Shown piece after piece: positions 21,958 to 31,286 of a stretch of DNA of 64,000 bases. The notes under the pieces are model-generated. The model saw nothing but the letters and a program-made list of their open reading frames with translations, was not told where the DNA came from and did no database searches. The stretch covers positions 930,001 to 994,000 of the forward strand of contig JBCAML010000015.1 of assembly GCA_038503075.1 (NCBI GenBank). Reading direction: 5' to 3'. Source of the DNA: Gyromitra esculenta (lineage: Eukaryota; Ascomycota; Pezizomycetes; Pezizales; Discinaceae). The number at the start of each line of letters is the position of its first letter. Position 1 is the stretch's first letter. Made by a program: the position numbers and the translations under genes.

Positions 21958-24117
21958 ATCCACGAGTATACTACTCATTCTTCTGGTCAACAATTATACC
22001 TGTGACGTTACCTGTTGCGTGGCATGATCACTGCATATTTACTTCTCCTAACACAAACCATTCACGTATAATTTAGTTTTCAATATCAGGTCGCAAGTGA
22101 TATTACTATTTCAACATTTTTAGTTTACCTTTGTTCTTTTCTATTTCTTGTCTGTCTGTAGCACCAGCATTTCAATTTTCATCATGTTACTAGCTACAAA
22201 TCTCAAAACTCTGTTGTCCCACGTATTTACTTTCCAGCAGACCTTCCAAGTAACCAGGATGAGCCCTGTTACACGACTTCAGGTAGTGTTACCCACATGT
22301 TTTATCTAATTAAGTCTCTGCCTCTGAATATTACCTTCATTTCGCATTCTACCTTATGAGTGGACGCCCTATAATAGATGCATACTATTAAGGCCGAATA
22401 CGCGTACATTATTCAAGGTAACTGTTTGATGATGGCCAAAGACTTTCTCTTGATTTCTCATCCTTCCAAGAATTCGCAGAATTGACACTCCCTGTCTATT
22501 GAAAACATCAAGCTACATATTTTCAGTCATAACTATTGCATATTGTTGGAGCAAAACGGCCCTTCGCCCCTCAGCATGTTCATAATGTTAAGGTGAGGTC
22601 CTCCCAGTTTTCCCAGAAGGGAGTGAATCTTAATGAAAACAAAAACCGTCATATTCTTCGCTACTCTACAAGCTCGCCCCGGCTATGCAGCAATTTATTG
22701 AATGTAGTTAAAACAATTAACGGGAAGCTGTAATCTTGTGTCAAAAATTCAAATATCTTTAAGCTGTGCAGAGAGTAAGCCAGAAGCAAAATGCGGCATA
22801 AATACCAGCGAAATGTGTAACCACAGCCATCAAACTAAAATTTTAAGTACAGCCAAGCAGGTGGGTTTGTCAGTTACCGCGTTTGGTATCAGAGGAAGGG
22901 GTAGGGTTTGTGTACCGTGCAAGCAGGTTTTGGATACCTTGGATACAAGTGCCGGTTCGAAGTTAGCCAATCACAATATGTCACTCACCACAATGATGCA
23001 CTGAAGATCGATTTTCAAAAAGAAAAGTCAAAAGAAAAATCAGTGGTCGAAGGTAAATACGTTACCCATCCCTGTGGAATGCAGACAGGACGCCACAGGG
23101 CACCAGGCTCGAGCGGGTGTCCTTCAGGGGCAATAAAATTGTCTTCCGAGTACATACAGGGGAATTCGAGGCCTTACCAGGTACTGAACGCATGCAGGTA
23201 TGAGCTCCTCCTCCACAGTTGTGCAAGCCGCAAATCATATCACAGACTCATATAGCTATTGACAACTTTTCTTTTGATGGGCACACGGAAGCCAAGAGAC
23301 GGCTTGTAATGGTTGTATATCCACGTTGGTGGGATGATTCTTGTGATCTGTTACTTTTGATTACGTGACGCACTACTCATCTAGGAAATGGAGGACATAA
23401 GGACATTCTAGCTACCTACATTCGTGAGCGGTAAATTTATTTATTTTACTGCCCTAAGTGACCACGAAACTAATGTCTTCTAAAACCTAACGTACTCTAG
23501 TGTTAAGTGATCGTAATGCTTATATCACTGGGTTGTGAGGATGAATCTTACGGTGATGTTGTCGTGGCCTGACTCAATGCCATGCATTCACCGGAATTAA
23601 ATAGTTAGACGTTTCGTACTTCACCTTGTTCGTATATCATGAGGTGGCAAGCCAAACTGTGGCCGAGGGAAGGCTGGGGTTACGGATGGAAGGTGCGAAG
23701 ACTCAAGGGAGGTGTTGTATTGCTTCTGTTCCGCAGAAATACGAAACTACCATAGAGGATGAGAGAAGCAAGCAAAACGAGGGATTTGTTGAAAATATTT
23801 CTGCATCAAGCCGCTGAAGCGAAGAATGCCACTCTAAGAATTGATCACGCCTCGACCAGGTGCACCATTGATTTGCGGCTCAGATAGAAGCAACCAAAAA
23901 CGCCCCCGCCCACCTTGAAATTTCGGGGTTGTGAACAGTACAATGAGGGGCATGGGTGGGGTAATTTCTGCCAAGTGCCAGGATCTGGCCTCGTTTATCT
24001 CTGCATACCAACATCCTCGAATGAATACATGCAGTGTTTCACGGTTCTTTTTTGGCCCCGCATTTATCAGATATGCAGGGAAAGAAAAGAAAGGAAATCT
24101 TATGCCGCCAACAAATA
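21958..24117. other. No recognisable gene
   Basis: Only short frames lacking family motifs or splice-joined continuations. AT-rich stretches with no clear repeat pairing. I see nothing that I can support here. Confidence 0.4.
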
Positions 24118-25460
24118 CCGTATTATCTCGGGTATAAGGAACGGGGCCGGGCTGAGACAGCAGGCAAGCGAAAGGTGTTGAATGGTTGTACGCAAAGGTA
24201 GTCCAATTCACGATATCAGAAACTACGATGAGATCCTCATTTTTTATGTACACTATTGTGATTCTACATTACACAGAGCTAACTTTGCAGGACATTTTTG
24301 AGACCGTCGATTGTGTCCTGACTGTGAACAAGCAGAGCAAGTAACTTGACGACGCTCTTTTGCTCCAGTGCCCGCCATTTCTCCACCAGAACCTTCGGGC
24401 TTTTTCTTCTTCAACCTGCCAACTTGGAGTATTGCGCCGCCCAACTCAACAAAATAAACACCCAGATTTTCGTCTCCTTCTTGACCTATTTCTTCTTCAT
24501 CATCAGGACTTTCTACTTGATCAGCTGCAGGCACTGAACTTGATATATCAATGCTATCGCTAGAGGAGGTACCCAAGACAGAAAGATCTTGTCGCCAGTC
24601 GCCAATACTCAGTTCTTCTGCAGTTAAACCTTTTACAGATAACTCTGTATCGCATGATCCATCGATAGGTAATGCAAGACCTATGCTGTACAATAATATT
24701 AGTATTAGTGAAAAAATACTGTGATTGAGCTTATAGTTTTGAGGTGAATAGATTACCTTCGAAAAGTTTTGATGATCATATTCTGGTATTTTTCTGTGCT
24801 AAATTGCATCCATGCTTCACCGACTGCTCGGGTTAGAAGAATCCTTCGCAGTCCAACAGCTGAAATAACACCAACAGCCGGTGATTCTTCTTCTCCCTCG
24901 TCAGAGTCGCAACTATCCAACATAGCTAGGATCTTTACTCCTTGTAGGCGGACAAGAGAATACAACTCATTTTCCATTGCCTCCTTCAGAAAGTCTTTAA
25001 ATGTACGATTTACCGACACATCTAAAACTTGGACTAAACTTGTACACCCAGCAGGAATCAAGGAAGGTGTGATATTTGCATTCCGGAGGGTGTTTAACAC
25101 GGTAGGGGTTTTATGAAAACTGGCAGCATCGAGTGCAATAAGACCAGGTGCGTTGGGGACCACAATACCAGTAGGAAGGCCAGTAGACATAGAAATATCA
25201 TTATTGAATGGACTGGAACGATGAATAACAGGTATTAACTGCTGTTCCATCCATTCCATAATGATATCTTTGTTTGCATAGCCTTCATCATTGAATTTGA
25301 CTGTGACCCGTTTGTCGTATTGATTGAGTTCGGCATCTGGCAGGTTTCCTTTTCCCTTATAAATGATCCATGGCTTTAACATCGTACCATCTGCTAATAC
25401 CGTAAGCTGTATGGTTGCTTGCCGTTTATCCCACCCACTCTTCTCAGCTTTTGCCCAAAC

Positions 25461-25870
25461 TCTCAAGGGGCGAGGTTTATCTCCAAGCTCTCAGGTATCC
25501 CCCGAGATGAGCAGTGCTACTTGAAGGGAAAACTAAGCGACGAGAGTATTCACGATGTTCCACAGGCTCTACAAAGTGTTCAAGTATAGAGGACTTGAGG
25601 ACGGCGACAGCGCGAGGTTATCAGGTATAACCGAGGGTTGTATTGTAAAATACAAGAGTGTGCTATAGAAGACGTTGCTTAAAGAAAGAAGAAGGAAAAG
25701 TACAACAAGAGGGGAAATCCCTTCGCTTATATATCACTTTCCAACTCGTTCGATGACAAAGACTTGACTCACTGCAACGGAAACCTAAAGAAACACAAGG
25801 AACGACAACGTAACACAATAACCTTATACCCTTGTATCCAGCGAACCAACAGAAACAGTTATCCATGAAA
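25461..25870 (-). repeat. 3' LTR of gypsy B
   Basis: 410 bp, edges TCTCAAGG and CATGAAA on the plus strand. The TATA-like TATATAAGCGAAGGG (minus) and TTTAAGCAACGTCTTC (minus) are conserved with the solo LTRs. A short frame inside it recurs in several family members and is not a gene. Confidence 0.93.
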
Positions 25871-25882
25871 GTACCCCCTCCC
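25871..25882 (-). other. Polypurine tract of gypsy B
   Basis: On the minus strand AAGGGAGGGGGTAC ends directly at the 3' LTR, just after the pol stop. It is the expected RNase H-resistant primer for plus-strand DNA synthesis. Confidence 0.75.
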
Positions 25883-28800
25883 TTATAGCCGTGAGCTCCT
25901 GCGAACACTAACCAGACCTTCCTTAGGTTTACTTGGGTATCGTTGGTGAAAAACGTCTACTGCTTCAGTCTCCGTATGGTAATCAGCTGGTTCCCACGTA
26001 GGTAGGGCATAACCTGTCCATTCCACCAGGTATTGTAGTTTCCCGTGGCGAATGCGAGAATCTAGGATACTTTCGACAAGATATTCTTCATGATCGTTGA
26101 CTTGAACCGGGGGGGGTGGTGGAATAATCTGGCCCGGGAGTGGGTCAACAGGAGCAGCTTTGATTAGTGAAACGTGAAATACTGGATGGTATTTCATAGA
26201 CGATGGCAGGTCTATCTCATAGGCATATGCAGAGATTATTCGTTTCACGGGGAAGGGACCACTCCACTTCCAGTCCAATTTCCTTGAATTCCTAGTCGTC
26301 CTCATGTTCTTCATAGATATGAAGACACGGTCGTTGACTTTGAATGAAGGGGCGGGGGTGCGGTGCTGATTAGCGCTGGTCTCGAAAATATCTTGTGCTG
26401 TCCTCATTTGAACTCGAAGGAAATCTCTAAGTTCTTCCATCTTAGAGGCGAAGTCATTGGCATCGAGGGTCTGAGGGGAGCGGTCATTGGAGACGACGGA
26501 GGTATCAAAGCGAGGATGGTAACCATAGTTGGCGAAGAAGGGAGTAGCTTTCGTACTGGCTGACTCTTGGTTATTGGCAGCGAACTCTGCAATAGGTAAC
26601 CATTTTGTCCAGTCGTCTTGTTGGTAGGAAACATAACACCGAAGATATTGTTCCATAACAGCATTAAGACGTTCGGTTTGACCATCTGTTTCAGGGTGGA
26701 AGGACGTTGACATCCGAGCGGAGATATTCAGGCGTTGGCAAAGATGTTTCCAAAACTTAGCGGTAAACTGCGTTCCTCTATCCGAAGTGATATGGGAGGG
26801 TAGTCCGTGAAGTTTCCAAACATTTTGAAGATAAAGTTCGGCTGTTTGCTCGGCGTTGACGGTCGTATTGCACGGGATAAGGTGCTGCATCTTTGAGAGT
26901 CGATCCACTACAACCATAATAGCATCAAAGCCGTTGGATTCTGGGAGACCGGTAACGAAGTCCATTGATAGCTCTTCCCAGGGGCGATTAGGGATGGGGA
27001 GTGGTTTCAGGACGCCTTGGGTACCGAGAGTGCTTGGTTTTGCTCGTCGACAGATATGGCAGTTCCGCGTATAACGACCAATGTATTCTCTCATCTTAGG
27101 CCAATAGAAATGCCTTGAAATGAGTTCGAAGGATTTTTCACGTCCTGGGTGGCCAGCTGAGGGGGCGTCATGATGTCGTTGTAGGATGAGGAGGCGAAGA
27201 GGGTCATGATCCGGGATATAGAGTTTTTGCCGGTAGTAAAGGCGGCCGCTGACTTCAGTACAGTCACCTAGGGTGATTTCTTTGGATTGTCGTTCACCAT
27301 TTTTGAGTGCTAGGAGGATTTTTTGTGGGAACGGGTCAGCGTTATATCCAAGGTTCATTAAATTATTGAGGGAGGCATCCAATTCAGCGGGTTCATTTGA
27401 TAAAGAACCCGAAAACAAACTCAACTTAGGATCAATGTTCTTCTCTTTTAAGACTACTTGGTGTTGGTGTCTTAGTCTTTCATCCCCTTCTTCAGGGAGA
27501 TCTCCTGATCTCCGAGTCAGTGCGTCCGGTTTTCCTCCTTGTACTCCTGGTCTATAGGTAATGACGAAGTCAAAACGTGAAAGGTATTCGGCCCATCTGA
27601 CTTGTCGTCGATTAAGTTGCTTGGTGGTCATGAAATATTCCAAGTTCTTATGGTCAGTAATAACTGAGATGGGTAATTCTGATCCTTCGAGCTCTGGTCT
27701 CCATTCCTCGAAGCAGCGTATGATAGCGAGAAGTTCCTTATCATAAATCTCATAGTTGCATTCAGCTGGTGAGTGCTTCTTGGAGAAGAAAGCTACAGGG
27801 TGAAGTACGCCGTTATCGTCAAGTTGGGAGAGGACGCCACCGGAGACGAAGTCAGAGGCATCGGATTCCACGAAGATTTTCTTTCGAGGGTCGAAGTGGA
27901 TGAGCACGGGGGCTTTAGTAAAGGCACCCTTCAACGCTTCGAATGCGAGTTCCGCTTCAACTGTCCATTCGAAGACAACACCCTTTTTTGTAAAAGCAGT
28001 AAGGGGGGCGGCTAATCGGGAGAACCCTAGGATGAATCGCCGGTAAAAATTTGCGAAGCCAAGAAAGGCTTGTACATCTTTGACTGATTTTGGGTGGTTC
28101 CAATCTCGGACGGCTTTGAGTTTATCATCGTCCATCTTTATACCTTCGGGGGTTAGTATTAGGCCGAGGTATTTGATGGATTGTGTGTGGAACTCGCACT
28201 TCTCAGGTTTGAGAAGGATGTTGTTGGCTTTAAGGGCATCGAGTACTTGTCTGACATGTGCCTTGTGCTCGGCAAGAGTATCGCTGTAGATAAGAATGTC
28301 GTCGAGGTAGGCCGTGCAGAAAAGATCTAGAAATTCTCGGAGGGAGTCGTTCACAAATCGCTGGAATGTACCGGGGGCGTTGGTAAGACCGAATGGCATT
28401 ACCATGTATTCGTATAGGCCGTATCGTGTTCGAAAGGCTGTTTTCCATTCTTCTCCCTCAGCGATACGAATTTGGTGAAAGCCATCCCGGAGATCGAGTT
28501 TGGAGTACCACTGAGCTTTTGCAAGGCGGTCTAAAGTTTCTTTGATCAGGGGGGAAGTGTATCTGTCTTTCACCGTGAGAGCGTTGAGGCCACGATAATC
28601 GACACAAAGTCGGAGGGAACCATCGGGCTTAGCGGCGAAGAGTACTGGAGAACCGGCGGAAGATGAACTGGCACGGATGAATCCTTTTTCCAAGTTGTCT
28701 TCGATGTACTTCTTAAGAACTAGAAGTTCATCACGAGACATGCCATAGAGGGGTCCAAACGGTGGTTCTTTGCCTTCTTGTAGGGTAATCTTATGGTCGT

Positions 28801-29563
28801 AGGGTCGGCGAGGGGGGAGTCCTTGAGCTTTAGCTTTATCGAACATGTCTAGATATTCGTGGTATTCGGCAGGTATTCGTTGCTTCCACTCTTCTTTAGT
28901 TGTCTTGTTATCAAGAACTTTATTGATTTCGTAGAGGGATAAGGCGTAAACCTGGATACCCTTTTTTCTAGCAAGCATGCGGAAACTGGCGGCGCCAATA
29001 AAGGCAGCATTAAGCTTGTTCGGTGGGGGGATGGCATTGGCTGAGACGACGGATTGTTTGGGGGTGCAGTGAGTGGTGCAGAATTCAGAACTGAATTCAA
29101 TGCTTTTATTTGCAAACTGTAAATGAACATCGTGGAGGTTCATCCAGGGAATGCCTAATACTAGGGGGTAATGGCCTAGTTTGGTGACGAAGAAAGGAGC
29201 TTTTTCGGTGTGCTGTTGGATGGAAAGCTCCAGGTGACAGAGGTTGGTAATATCTCCCGAGGCAATTGTTCGGCCGTCAATGACTTCCAATTGGCGAGGG
29301 GTTTTGAGGGGAGATAGGGGCAGGGAATGGTGACGCACAAAGTTTTCATCAATGAAAGCGAACCCTGAGGCTCCAGTGTCAAGAAGTGCGTGTGTTTTTA
29401 TGATTTTATTTTGGTGGGAAAGGTTACAAGAAATTACAAAGTGTTCCCCATCCAAAGTATCCTCCACACACACGTCCGACACCGAAAACCCAGAAATAGA
29501 GAACGCAGACAAAGGAGAAAAAGGAACCAGAGCAGGGTCACTGGACGACTCTGGTTGAACTAG
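25883..29563 (-). CDS. Gypsy B pol polyprotein, read by -1 frameshifting
   Basis: The frame is open from the frameshift site at 29563 to a TAA at 25883 and has no ATG near its start, so it depends on readthrough from gag. Domain order: aspartic protease (HALLDTGASGFAFID), RT (LDLRDGFHQIRIAEG, VMPFGLTNAPGTFQRF, YLDDILIYS), RNase H ([31 protein letters not shown]), integrase HHCC finger (H in AGHPGREKSF, C in NCHICRRAK), the core triad (SMDFVTGLPES, TSDRGTQFTAKFW, HPETDGQTERLNAV), and a C-terminal chromodomain (YLVEWTGYALPTWEPADY) that in this clade directs integration to chromatin marks. About 1,226 codons; all catalytic boxes intact. Confidence 0.95.
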   Translation of the reverse strand, partial: LVQPESSSDPALVPFSPLSAFSISGFSVSDVCVEDTLDGEHFVISCNLSHQNKIIKTHALLDTGASGFAFIDENFVRHHSLPLSPLKTPRQLEVIDGRTIASGDITNLCHLELSIQQHTEKAPFFVTKLGHYPLVLGIPWMNLHDVHLQFANKSIEFSSEFCTTHCTPKQSVVSANAIPPPNKLNAAFIGAASFRMLARKKGIQVYALSLYEINKVLDNKTTKEEWKQRIPAEYHEYLDMFDKAKAQGLPPRRPYDHKITLQEGKEPPFGPLYGMSRDELLVLKKYIEDNLEKGFIRASSSSAGSPVLFAAKPDGSLRLCVDYRGLNALTVKDRYTSPLIKETLDRLAKAQWYSKLDLRDGFHQIRIAEGEEWKTAFRTRYGLYEYMVMPFGLTNAPGTFQRFVNDSLREFLDLFCTAYLDDILIYSDTLAEHKAHVRQVLDALKANNILLKPEKCEFHTQSIKYLGLILTPEGIKMDDDKLKAVRDWNHPKSVKDVQAFLGFANFYRRFILGFSRLAAPLTAFTKKGVVFEWTVEAELAFEALKGAFTKAPVLIHFDPRKKIFVESDASDFVSGGVLSQLDDNGVLHPVAFFSKKHSPAECNYEIYDKELLAIIRCFEEWRPELEGSELPISVITDHKNLEYFMTTKQLNRRQVRWAEYLSRFDFVITYRPGVQGGKPDALTRRSGDLPEEGDERLRHQHQVVLKEKNIDPKLSLFSGSLSNEPAELDASLNNLMNLGYNADPFPQKILLALKNGERQSKEITLGDCTEVSGRLYYRQKLYIPDHDPLRLLILQRHHDAPSAGHPGREKSFELISRHFYWPKMREYIGRYTRNCHICRRAKPSTLGTQGVLKPLPIPNRPWEELSMDFVTGLPESNGFDAIMVVVDRLSKMQHLIPCNTTVNAEQTAELYLQNVWKLHGLPSHITSDRGTQFTAKFWKHLCQRLNISARMSTSFHPETDGQTERLNAVMEQYLRCYVSYQQDDWTKWLPIAEFAANNQESASTKATPFFANYGYHPRFDTSVVSNDRSPQTLDANDFASKMEELRDFLRVQMRTAQDIFETSANQHRTPAPSFKVNDRVFISMKNMRTTRNSRKLDWKWSGPFPVKRIISAYAYEIDLPSSMKYHPVFHVSLIKAAPVDPLPGQIIPPPPPVQVNDHEEYLVESILDSRIRHGKLQYLVEWTGYALPTWEPADYHTETEAVDVFHQRYPSKPKEGLVSVRRSSRL

Positions 29564-29569
29564 TTTAAA
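29525..29569 (-). promoter_or_regulatory. -1 ribosomal frameshift signal between gag and pol
   Basis: The slippery heptamer T TTA AAC (29569-29563) is in the gag zero frame, immediately before the gag TAG (29562-29560). Six nucleotides further lies a perfect 8-bp stem: AACCAGAG (29556-29549) pairs with CTCTGGTT (29532-29525) around a 16-nt loop. Pol is in the -1 frame relative to gag, and that frame is open from the heptamer. Heptamer type, register, spacer and stem all fit established -1 frameshift signals. Confidence 0.85.
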
Positions 29570-30807
29570 GACTCAACTGAGTCTGTTGTATCAAAGGCAG
29601 AAAAGCGAGGCGGCAAAGGCGGTGGAAAAACAGAAGGAGCAGGAGGAGCAGCGGCGGAGTTAGTAACGGCTCCTCTCATGGCGGGGCGTTTGGAGGCGGA
29701 GGGGCAGTTGGAAAAGATATGTCCTTCTCCGGCGCAAAATAGACAGCGATTATTAGTCTGTCTCCACGCTTTCTCTTCGGGTGATAGCTTCCTTCTCCCG
29801 TTAATTTGAACATAGCGCTGTTCAGGGGCGGGGCGAGAAGTAGAAGTACGGCCGAAAGAAAGATCCATAGGGACAAGTCCTCCAGGGGCGAAGGAAGAGG
29901 AGGCAGGAGTAAAGGCGGCGGGGGTGGCGGCAGGGGCGGCGAATTGTCCCATGGTGTTGCGGGCGGTATTTTTCTTCTCCTCTCTTCTTGCCCGGATACG
30001 GTTATCTAGGCGGAGGAGGAAGGCGCAGAGGGAAGTGAAGGTGGTAGGGAAGTCAGCAACAGTTACTACCGCTTCTTTCAGCTCGTCCGACATGCTAAAT
30101 TCCAGAGCATCATTTTTGGCGGACTCGTCATAATTGAGGCGTCCCATGATGCGTTGGAAATCGGCGAGGTAGGCGGAGAAATCTCTCTTCCCTTGTCGAA
30201 GTTGATGTAGTTCACGGCGGGCGGTGCCGAGAGGGTCGGGGTCGCCGAAAGCTGTTTCCAGGGCGGTGATCAGGTCGGCGGCGGAGTTCCAGGTAGTTGT
30301 TCCGTCAGGGAGGACAGAGTGACGGATTTGCTCGAGGGCGGCTCCCTCGAGACGGCTGATAGCATACAATATCATATTGTTGCTATTAGAGAAGCGGTCG
30401 GCATTAACCGAGAGTTTTGATCGGAGTTGCAGGACGAACCCGGGGAGTTTATCGCGAGACCCATTGAATTTATCTGGGTCAGGCATCTTGTCCGAACGGC
30501 CTCCTTGTGTATGAGCGGGAGGTGCTGGTGGTGGGGGCGCAGGTGGTGGAGGGACAGCGTTGAGAAGGCGGGCGACTTCTGCTTCAGCTGCTTGCAACTG
30601 GGATTGGCAGGTATTGAACCTGGCCGTCATGTTATTTCTCTCTTGAGTAACTTCCTCAAGTTGCAGGTCTGCGTAGGTGAGGTTATCTACTCGCTGTTGG
30701 TAGTGCGAGCGGATTTCCTCGTAGGCAGAGGCGAGGTCGGCGTTGGCGGCAGCTTGGAAATTCTCGAAGGTCGGGAAAGTCCAGGGGGCGGGGGCAGGGT
30801 TGCTCAT
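29560..30807 (-). CDS. Gypsy B Gag
   Basis: 415 aa from the ATG at 30807 (MSNPAPAPWTFPTFENFQAA); an upstream extension of the frame starts only with a TTG overlapping the LTR and is unlikely. Residues 20-90 are predicted helical or coiled (EEVTQERNNMTARFNTCQSQ). The capsid-like Retrotrans_gag region follows (AFGDPDPLGTARRELHQLRQ, FSAYLADFQRIMGRLNYDES). The C-terminus has a CCHC knuckle, CLFCAGEGHIFSNC, for RNA packaging. It ends at a TAG that is part of the frameshift signal. No damage seen. Confidence 0.92.
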   Translation of the reverse strand: MSNPAPAPWTFPTFENFQAAANADLASAYEEIRSHYQQRVDNLTYADLQLEEVTQERNNMTARFNTCQSQLQAAEAEVARLLNAVPPPPAPPPPAPPAHTQGGRSDKMPDPDKFNGSRDKLPGFVLQLRSKLSVNADRFSNSNNMILYAISRLEGAALEQIRHSVLPDGTTTWNSAADLITALETAFGDPDPLGTARRELHQLRQGKRDFSAYLADFQRIMGRLNYDESAKNDALEFSMSDELKEAVVTVADFPTTFTSLCAFLLRLDNRIRARREEKKNTARNTMGQFAAPAATPAAFTPASSSFAPGGLVPMDLSFGRTSTSRPAPEQRYVQINGRRKLSPEEKAWRQTNNRCLFCAGEGHIFSNCPSASKRPAMRGAVTNSAAAPPAPSVFPPPLPPRFSAFDTTDSVESLN

Positions 30808-30865
30808 GGCGGCGTTGGTGGGTCTGTAGCAGCGTGAAGGAGTGGGGTAGAGGGTGTGGATGAGG

Positions 30866-30874
30866 AAGCAACGT
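30866..30874 (-). other. Putative self-primer binding site of gypsy B
   Basis: Two bases downstream of the 5' LTR the minus strand reads ACGTTGCTT, exactly complementary to AAGCAACGT inside the 5' LTR (31096-31088), about 48 nt downstream of the TATA-like box. This fits Tf1/sushi-type self-priming, where the 5' end of the RNA folds onto the primer binding site. I see no match to a tRNA 3' end such as TGG. Inference. Confidence 0.6.
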
Positions 30875-30876
30875 AA

Positions 30877-31286
30877 TCTCAAGGGGCGAGGTTTATCTCC
30901 AAGCTCTCAGGTATCCCCCGAGATGAGCAGTGCTACTTGAAGGGAAAACTAAGCGACGAGAGTATTCACGATGTTCCACAGGCTCTACAAAGTGTTCAAG
31001 TATAGAGGACTTGAGGACGGCGACAGCGCGAGGTTATCAGGTATAACCGAGGGTTGTATTGTAAAATACAAGAGTGTGCTATAGAAGACGTTGCTTAAAG
31101 AAAGAAGAAGGAAAAGTACAACAAGAGGGGAAATCCCTTCGCTTATATATCACTTTCCAACTCGTTCGATGACAAAGACTTGACTCACTGCAACGGAAAC
31201 CTAAAGAAACACAAGGAACGACAACGTAACACAATAACCTTATACCCTTGTATCCAGCGAACCAACAGAAACAGTTATCCATGAAA
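30877..31286 (-). repeat. 5' LTR of gypsy B
   Basis: 410 bp, identical by eye to 25461-25870. The minus strand carries TATATAAG at about 31150-31143, followed by the conserved TTTAAGCAACGTCTTC, where transcription probably starts. The outer edge abuts the CAAAC duplication at 31287-31291. Confidence 0.93.

Larger units (their letters stand above)
25461..31286 (-). mobile_element. Intact young Ty3/gypsy chromodomain element (gypsy B)
   Basis: 5,826 bp, flanked by CAAAC at 25456-25460 and 31287-31291. LTRs of 410 bp at each end are identical as far as I can read. It has uninterrupted gag and pol, a purine tract, and an inferred self-priming site. The identical LTRs and lack of stops indicate recent insertion, so it may still be active. 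Confidence 0.93.

Noticed and set aside
25663..25908. Short Cys/Phe-rich frame recurring in the gypsy A/B LTRs
   Set aside because: It covers the LTR promoter region, differs in frame and length between copies and has no known family; its recurrence follows from the LTR being repeated.
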